A DNA stretch of 43,336 nt from Actinomycetota bacterium (GTDB lineage: Bacteria > Margulisbacteria > Marinamargulisbacteria > GCA-2716485 > GCA-002719695): contig NZWE01000033.1 of NCBI GenBank assembly GCA_002697535.1, positions 41,321 through 84,656 of the forward strand. Direction: 5' to 3'. The notes beneath the pieces were generated by a model. That model made no database searches, was not told the origin of the DNA, and worked only from the letters and a program-made list of their open reading frames with translations. Made by a program: the position numbers and the translations under genes. This document shows positions 38,109 through 43,336 of the stretch, piece after piece; the first letter of the stretch is position 1, and every line of letters starts with the position of its first letter.

Positions 38109-39461
38109 CTAATGTGTTCCATAAGCTATGATGGCATCTGCTACTTTTTTGAACCCTGCAACATTGGCACCTTTTACATAATCAACATAACCTGTGCTTT
38201 GACCATACTCTAAACATTGTTGGTGAATTTTTTTCATAATGGTTTTTAGGCGTTCATCTAAATCTTCTCGTGTCCAACTATATCCCATTCTGTTTTGAGC
38301 CATTTCTAAACCTGATACAGCTACACCTCCAGCATTGGCAGCTTTACTTACTCCAAATAATGTTTTTGTTTCTCTAAAATAGTGAATGGCTTCAGGAGTT
38401 GATCCCATATTAGATCCTTCTGCAATACAAATACAGCCGTTTTTTACTAATTCTTTTGCGTCTGTTAAGTTTAGTTCATTTTGTGTCGCACTAGGAAATG
38501 CAATATCACATTTTATGTGCCATGGTGTTTTTCCTTCATAAAAAGGAACATTATATTTTTCTGCATATTCTTTGATTCGCCCATGTCTATTGTTTTTTAA
38601 ATCTTTTACAAAATTTAATTTTTCTTCAGTAACACCTTCTTCATCATAAACTGTACCACTAGAATCTGAAAATGAAATTACTTTACCACCTAACTCTATT
38701 ACTTTTTCAGCTGTATATTGTGCTACATTACCAGATCCTGATACGACACATACTTTTCCACGAATATCTTCTCCTATATGATGTAACATTTCTTGTGCAA
38801 AATAGACACAGCCATAGCCTGTCGCTTCTGTTCGAATTAAACTACCTCCCATATTTAGTTGTTTTCCTGTAATCGTTCCTGTAAAGTTATTTTGAATTTT
38901 TTTGTACATGCCAAATAAATAAGCAATTTCTCTTCCGCCTACCCCAATATCGCCTGCAGGAATGTCAATGTTTGATCCTATATGCCGATGAAGTTCTAAC
39001 ATAAATGCTTGGCAAAAACGCATAATTTCTCGATCTGATTTTCCTTTAGGATCAAAATCAGAACCACCTTTTGCGCCTCCCATTGGTAGTGTTGTTAAAC
39101 TGTTTTTAAAAATTTGTTCGAATCCTAAAAATTTAAAGGTTCCTAATGTGACGCTAGGATGAAATCGTAACCCTCCTTTATAGGGGCCAATAGCATTGTT
39201 AAATTGCACTCTATATCCACGGTTTACATGAATGTTGTTATCATCATCTTCCCATGTAACTCTAAAAATAACGATTCTATCAGGTTCAATAATTCGTTCT
39301 AAAATATTGGCTTCTTTGTAGTGAGGGTTAGCTTCAATAAAATCATGGACTGATTCGACAACTTCTTGGACAGCTTGATGAAATTCATCTTCTCCAGGAT
39401 GTCTATCTGTTAGTTTTTTCATGAATTTTGAAATTGTTTTTTCTTCTGTGATCGTTGTCAT
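38109..39461 (-). CDS. gdhA: NADP-type glutamate dehydrogenase
   Basis: 450 residues of the hexameric small-subunit class that assimilates ammonium into glutamate. Landmarks are YKGGLRFHPSVTLGTFKFLGFEQIFKN, the catalytic-lysine stretch PMGGAKGGSDFDPKGKS, PAGDIGVGGREI, and a Rossmann domain with VVSGSGNVAQYTAEK. The serine/lysine pattern after the Rossmann loop fits NADPH use. Ribosome site AAGGAGT before the ATG. It pairs logically with the transhydrogenase genes transcribed the other way. Confidence 0.96.
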   Translation of the reverse strand: MTTITEEKTISKFMKKLTDRHPGEDEFHQAVQEVVESVHDFIEANPHYKEANILERIIEPDRIVIFRVTWEDDDNNIHVNRGYRVQFNNAIGPYKGGLRFHPSVTLGTFKFLGFEQIFKNSLTTLPMGGAKGGSDFDPKGKSDREIMRFCQAFMLELHRHIGSNIDIPAGDIGVGGREIAYLFGMYKKIQNNFTGTITGKQLNMGGSLIRTEATGYGCVYFAQEMLHHIGEDIRGKVCVVSGSGNVAQYTAEKVIELGGKVISFSDSSGTVYDEEGVTEEKLNFVKDLKNNRHGRIKEYAEKYNVPFYEGKTPWHIKCDIAFPSATQNELNLTDAKELVKNGCICIAEGSNMGSTPEAIHYFRETKTLFGVSKAANAGGVAVSGLEMAQNRMGYSWTREDLDERLKTIMKKIHQQCLEYGQSTGYVDYVKGANVAGFKKVADAIIAYGTH

Positions 39462-39679
39462 CTATGAACTCCTTGGATCCTAATGTTTAATTTAACCTAT
39501 TATATAATATCTTAGTATTTTTTGTACTGTTTTATATTTTTTTATTTTATTTTAGTTTGTTAAAAATTATTAGCATGTTTAAATGTTTTAAAAATGATGT
39601 ACGTATATATGTGATTGTGATAATTTGGAAATCTAATTTTCTAATTTATTAATGTGTTAAAGTGAATAAGAGGGGTTTT
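39462..39679. promoter_or_regulatory. Divergent gdhA / pntAA promoter region, 218 bases
   Basis: Shared upstream region of gdhA (minus) and pntAA (plus). It contains ATTATATAAT at 39499-39508, which gives a TATAAT on each strand; neither has a convincing -35. The rest is T-rich (39531-39565) and holds no reading frame and no stable hairpin that I can see. The pntAA ribosome site is AAGAGGGG at 39668-39675. Confidence 0.4.
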
Positions 39680-40813
39680 ATGAAACTAGGTAGTTTATGT
39701 GAACAAAATGAAAATCGTGTTGCTATTACACCCTCTGTTGCAAAAAATTTAATTAAATTAGGATGTTCAATAGTTTTAGAACATAATTATGGAAACCATT
39801 TGTTTGATTCTGCTTTGTTTACAGATGTAGGGGTTGAATTTGGCTCCAAGCAAGATGTTTTAAAGGCCGGTTGTTTGGTTCAAGTATCAGTTCCTAAGGA
39901 TTCTATTGCTATGATTCCTGCAGATACTGTTTTATTAGCTCTGACAAAACCATTTCAAGATAAAGATGTTTTAAATCAACTTGCTAGTCAGCGTGTAACA
40001 ACGTTATCAATGGAGTTTGTTCCTCGTTCTACGCGTGCTCAAAAAATGGATGCGATAAGTTCTCAGGCTAATTTGGCGGGGTATGTTGCTGTAATTTTAG
40101 CTTCTCAACGATTAGATTCTATTATGCCTATGATGATGACACCGGCTGGTACGTTACCCCCGGCAAAGGTTTTTATTATTGGTGCGGGTGTTGCGGGGTT
40201 GCAGGCTATTGCTACGGCTCGACGTATGGGTGCTAATGTTACTGCTTTTGATACTAGGCCTGTTGCGGAAGAACAGGTGAGATCTTTAGGTGCCTCATTT
40301 TTAAAAATTGATTTAGGTGAAACCGGTCAGACGGATCAAGGTTATGCTAAAGAATTAACTCAAGAACAGCTTGATATGCAGCGTGAAATGATGAAAAAAA
40401 CATGTGTTACGTCGGATGTTGTTATTACGACCGCTCAAGTTTTTGGTCGAAAAGCGCCTACTATTGTTACAGCGGATATGGTTTCTAGTATGAAAAAGGG
40501 TAGTGTTATTGTAGATTGTGCTACCTCAACTGGTGGTAATGTTGAAGGTATTGAACCTGGTCAGGTTATTGAAAAAAATGGGATTCATTTAATTGGGACG
40601 ATGGAATTGTCTCGTGAGGTTGCTAATCATGCTTCTGAAATGTATGCATCTAATATTTATAACTTTTTAGCTGAATTTTTAACTAAAGAAGAACCTATTT
40701 CATTAACCTTAGATACGTCTGATGACATTATTGCAAGTATGCTTACCATTCAAAATGGTGAATTGGTACAACCTATGTTATTAGATATTTTAAATAAACA
40801 GGGAGTTAGTTAA
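39680..40813 (+). CDS. pntAA: Transhydrogenase subunit PntAA (NAD(H)-binding)
   Basis: 377 residues from the ATG at 39680. This start is preferred over the in-frame GTG at 39662 because AAGAGGGG lies four bases upstream and family members begin at this point (MKLGSLCEQNENRVAITP). Alanine-dehydrogenase-like fold with VFIIGAGVAGLQAIATARRMGANVTAFDTR (NAD site) and the VDCATSTGGN segment. It lacks the membrane part, which is on PntAB, so this is the three-gene form of the proton-translocating transhydrogenase. Confidence 0.95.
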   Translation: MKLGSLCEQNENRVAITPSVAKNLIKLGCSIVLEHNYGNHLFDSALFTDVGVEFGSKQDVLKAGCLVQVSVPKDSIAMIPADTVLLALTKPFQDKDVLNQLASQRVTTLSMEFVPRSTRAQKMDAISSQANLAGYVAVILASQRLDSIMPMMMTPAGTLPPAKVFIIGAGVAGLQAIATARRMGANVTAFDTRPVAEEQVRSLGASFLKIDLGETGQTDQGYAKELTQEQLDMQREMMKKTCVTSDVVITTAQVFGRKAPTIVTADMVSSMKKGSVIVDCATSTGGNVEGIEPGQVIEKNGIHLIGTMELSREVANHASEMYASNIYNFLAEFLTKEEPISLTLDTSDDIIASMLTIQNGELVQPMLLDILNKQGVS

Positions 40814-41110
40814 ATGGATTTAATGGTTGCTATTTATACATTGTTTATTGTTGTTTTGGTTGTTTTTTTGGGCTTTGAATTGATTTCAAAAGTTCCTTCA
40901 ACCCTACATACACCGTTAATGTCTGGGTCAAATGCTATTTCTGGTATTACCTTATTAGGTGCTATTGTTTTAGTCGGTATTTCAGAAACTCAGATTAGTC
41001 AGTGGGTTGCATTTGCAGCTGTTGTGATGGCTACTATTAATGTGGTTGGTGGTTACCTAGTTACAGATCGTATGTTAGATATGTTTAAATCAAAGGATAA
41101 ATCAAAATGA
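40814..41110 (+). CDS. pntAB: Transhydrogenase membrane subunit PntAB
   Basis: 98 residues with three membrane helices: the separate second part of the alpha subunit. Conserved LHTPLMSGSNAISGI is visible. It begins directly after the pntAA stop, with GGGAG inside the end of pntAA, and overlaps pntB by ATGA. Confidence 0.94.
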   Translation: MDLMVAIYTLFIVVLVVFLGFELISKVPSTLHTPLMSGSNAISGITLLGAIVLVGISETQISQWVAFAAVVMATINVVGGYLVTDRMLDMFKSKDKSK

Positions 41111-42483
41111 TGGAACTTATTAGTTATTTAGGTTATTTATTAGCAACGTGTTTGTTTATTTTTGGTCTTAAGCGGTTAGGGTCTCCTAATACAGCAAGAC
41201 AGGGTAATATTATTTCAGCTTGTGGTATGTTTATTGGTGTTTTATCTACCTTTATTCAAACAGGATTTGAAGGGTTCCAATTGATTTTAATTGGAATAAT
41301 AGTGGGTGCTGTTATTGGTGTTTTAGCCGCTAAATTAGTAGCAATGACGGCTATGCCTGAAATGGTTGCTTTATTAAATGGTTTTGGTGGTGGAAGTAGT
41401 TTGTTAGTTGCTTTTGGAGCGTATCTTGTAGCTCCTCAAATTGGTGCTGTTACAGCGGTTATTACGGTTGTTTCTATTGTTATTGGAGGCTTAACTTTAA
41501 CAGGAAGTATTGTTGCTTGGGCAAAATTAGCAGGTACTATTTCAACACGTCCGTTTTCGTTTTTTGGGCAACAGGTTCTTAATGCACTTATTTTATTAGG
41601 TTTAATTGCTGCGATTGTTATATTTAGTATGGATGCTATGTCACATATTACGTTGTTATATGCTGTGATTGGTGTTGCTTTAGTGTTAGGTGTTTTGTCT
41701 GTGATGGCTATTGGTGGGGGCGATATGCCCGTAGTGATTGCTTTATTAAATAGTTATTCTGGGATTGCTGCAGCAGCTGCTGGTAGTGTTATTGGTAATG
41801 TTTTATTAATTGTTGCAGGTTTATTAGTAGGAGCGTCAGGATTAATTCTAACGTCTATTATGTGTAAAGCGATGAATCGGTCATTAGCTAATGTGTTGTT
41901 TGGTGGGTTTGGTTCAGTATCTTCATCGTCTTCTCAATCTGATAAAGATCAAGGTGAGGTTAATCCTATTACGGCAGATGATGCTTATTTTGTACTAGAA
42001 GCAGCACGTAGCGTGGTTATTGTGCCAGGTTATGGGATGGCGGTTGCTCAGGCACAGCATAGTGTTCGAGAATTAGGGGATATCTTAGAAGAACATGGTG
42101 TTAATGTTCGGTATGCAATTCACCCTGTTGCGGGTCGTATGCCCGGTCATATGAATGTTTTATTAGCTGAATCTAATGTTCCTTATGAACAACTTTTTGA
42201 AATGGATGATATTAACCCTATTATTGATAATGTTGATGTTTGTTTAGTTATCGGTGCTAATGATGTTGTTAATCCAGATGCTTTAGAAGATGAAGCAAGC
42301 CCTATTTATGGTATGCCTATTATTGAAGTTTCTCGTTCTCAGACTGTTTTTGTTATGAAACGATCTATGAATCCTGGGTTTGCTGGTATTCAAAATCCTT
42401 TGTTTTTTAAAGATAATACACGGATGTTATTTGGAGATGCTAAAGAATCTTTGCAAGCTCTTATTGGTGAATTTAAAGAATAA
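41107..42483 (+). CDS. pntB: Transhydrogenase beta subunit PntB (NADP(H)-binding)
   Basis: 458 residues. The N-terminal half has eight or nine membrane helices with the proton-channel segment EMVALLNGFGGGSS and NSYSGIAAAAAG. The C-terminal NADP domain has VVIVPGYGMAVAQAQHSVREL, IHPVAGRMPGHMNVLLAE, VIGANDVVNPDA and VFVMKRSMNPGFAGIQNPLF. Makes NADPH at the cost of the ion gradient. Ends one base from the convergent repeat gene. Confidence 0.97.
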   Translation: MMELISYLGYLLATCLFIFGLKRLGSPNTARQGNIISACGMFIGVLSTFIQTGFEGFQLILIGIIVGAVIGVLAAKLVAMTAMPEMVALLNGFGGGSSLLVAFGAYLVAPQIGAVTAVITVVSIVIGGLTLTGSIVAWAKLAGTISTRPFSFFGQQVLNALILLGLIAAIVIFSMDAMSHITLLYAVIGVALVLGVLSVMAIGGGDMPVVIALLNSYSGIAAAAAGSVIGNVLLIVAGLLVGASGLILTSIMCKAMNRSLANVLFGGFGSVSSSSSQSDKDQGEVNPITADDAYFVLEAARSVVIVPGYGMAVAQAQHSVRELGDILEEHGVNVRYAIHPVAGRMPGHMNVLLAESNVPYEQLFEMDDINPIIDNVDVCLVIGANDVVNPDALEDEASPIYGMPIIEVSRSQTVFVMKRSMNPGFAGIQNPLFFKDNTRMLFGDAKESLQALIGEFKE

Positions 42484-42499
42484 TTTATTTCTTTTTTTT
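42475..42499 (+). terminator. Intrinsic terminator at the end of pntB
   Basis: AAAGAA / TTCTTT (42475-42480 and 42489-42494) with an 8-base loop, followed by five more T. It spans the pntB stop codon and the start of the convergent gene's 3' end. Confidence 0.5.
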
Positions 42500-43336
42500 A
42501 GCAAATGTAGCAGAGTTTATTAGACGTATATTGTTTGTTGTAATATTCTCAAAACTGCAATCAACAAACTTACTATTTATTAACGTAATTGTGTCCCAAT
42601 TAGAATGATCAAAATTAATGTTATTAAAGGTGGTATTAATAAAGGTAGTGTTTTTTAGGGTTGCATTTTCGATGTTGGAATCGGTTATGGTGCTGTCTTT
42701 GATGGTTGAATTGGCAATATGAATTTGATAACCCTGAATTTTGGATAAATTAGTTTTATATAATGTGTTATTTTTTAATGCTGCGTTTCGTAATGTTACA
42801 GTGTCGATGTTACAAAAATCAAATGTTGTGTGATTAAATTGTATATGATTTAAATTTAGTTTTTTAAAGGTTATATTAAAAAAAGGATGATGGCTTAAAC
42901 GTGATTTTTTTGTTGCTTTTTTTTCTAATTCTTTGAATCCTAAAATGACATCTTGCTTCCTTAAAATATCTTCTGTTTCAGTATCAATATCACAGTTTAA
43001 GAAGATAGCTTGTTTAAGTGTCGTATCTGGAAATGATACCCTTTTAAAGGTTGTGTTTTGAAATACTGTATTTAGAATTTTTGAATTTTTGAATGATGTT
43101 AGCTTAAATGATGATTCTCGAATTAACATAGATTTTAAACTACTTTTGTTAATCTGTGTTTGATTAATTGTAAAATTATTTAATTGTTTATTTGATAGAT
43201 GAATATTGTCTATTAAAGAACCAATAATGTGATTGTTTTTTGATGATGAATGAAAGAGATTGTTATTATTAATATTTTTTATATAACAACTAATAAATTG
43301 GCAATGACTAACATGTTTTAAAGATGTTTGATCAAA
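42485..43336 (-). CDS. Pentapeptide-repeat-like protein, 5' end beyond window
   Basis: The frame is open from 43336 to the stop at 42485 (283 residues), so the Met at 43129 is probably internal and the true start is outside the window. The sequence is built of imperfect five-residue units centred on Phe/Leu/Ile, of the A(D/N)LXX type, for example TVFQNTTFKRVSFPDTTL and NTTFINTTFNNINFDHSN; the upstream part (SLKHVSHCQFISCYIKN) continues the pattern. A charged non-repeat insert of about 35 residues (roughly 121-155 of the visible part, TETEDILRKQ to the HHPFF region) interrupts it. It should form a right-handed quadrilateral beta-helix. No signal or partner is visible; function unknown. Confidence 0.75.
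   Translation of the reverse strand, partial: FDQTSLKHVSHCQFISCYIKNINNNNLFHSSSKNNHIIGSLIDNIHLSNKQLNNFTINQTQINKSSLKSMLIRESSFKLTSFKNSKILNTVFQNTTFKRVSFPDTTLKQAIFLNCDIDTETEDILRKQDVILGFKELEKKATKKSRLSHHPFFNITFKKLNLNHIQFNHTTFDFCNIDTVTLRNAALKNNTLYKTNLSKIQGYQIHIANSTIKDSTITDSNIENATLKNTTFINTTFNNINFDHSNWDTITLINSKFVDCSFENITTNNIRLINSATFAKKKK

Overview
The window is a compact, AT-rich, gene-dense bacterial chromosome segment. About 40 protein genes lie on both strands; there are no RNA genes, no insertion sequences, no phage genes and no CRISPR array, and no gap between genes exceeds about 250 bases. The gene content suggests a diderm, flagellated, free-living bacterium: LptB and an LptF/LptG-type permease, an outer-membrane-barrel-like domain on SppA and two lipoproteins point to an outer membrane, and MotA/MotB point to flagella. 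It also carries genes common in Gram-positive and related lineages (RNase Y in a cinA-recA-rny cluster, the diadenylate cyclase CdaA). This mixture with low GC would fit a lineage such as Margulisbacteria, but that placement is an inference. The genetic code is standard: ATGA overlaps use TGA stops.

Layout. 1-1675: 3'-truncated thiC (minus). 1787-10266 (minus): metK, a degenerate CinA-like gene, recA, rny, lptB and an lptF/G gene in a tight run, followed by a membrane pyrophosphatase with its own promoter. 10344-11336: a sugar-type Gfo/Idh/MocA dehydrogenase divergent from the chaperone cluster grpE-dnaK-dnaJ (11466-15453). 15443-18100: an exonuclease I homologue divergent from a YHYH-domain lipoprotein. 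18199-20400: the translation set rpmE-prfA-prmC. 20384-27279 (minus): rpsO, pnp, a parvulin lipoprotein, ispE, acyP, a HAD phosphatase and a sigma-54-type activator. 27445-30403: def, panD, lysA, cdaA. 30398-31684: hom (minus). 31792-36389: an FGGY-kinase relative that looks catalytically dead, tsaB, and a barrel-fused SppA. 36382-39461 (minus): gdhA, motA, motB and a small membrane protein. 39680-42483: three-subunit proton-translocating transhydrogenase pntAA-pntAB-pntB. 42485 to the end: a pentapeptide-type repeat protein running off the window.

Most genes are housekeeping and canonical. The unusual points are: a DnaJ that keeps only the inner pair of zinc motifs; an SppA whose N-terminus is a secreted beta-barrel-like domain instead of a membrane anchor; an FGGY-kinase homologue and a CinA homologue that have both lost catalytic residues while staying intact; and a sigma-54 activator with an atypical sensor region. 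No clearly new multi-gene system was found. A pyrophosphate-driven cation pump, a flagellar stator and a proton-driven transhydrogenase together suggest tight management of ion gradients and NADPH, which would feed the NADP-type glutamate dehydrogenase and biosynthesis.
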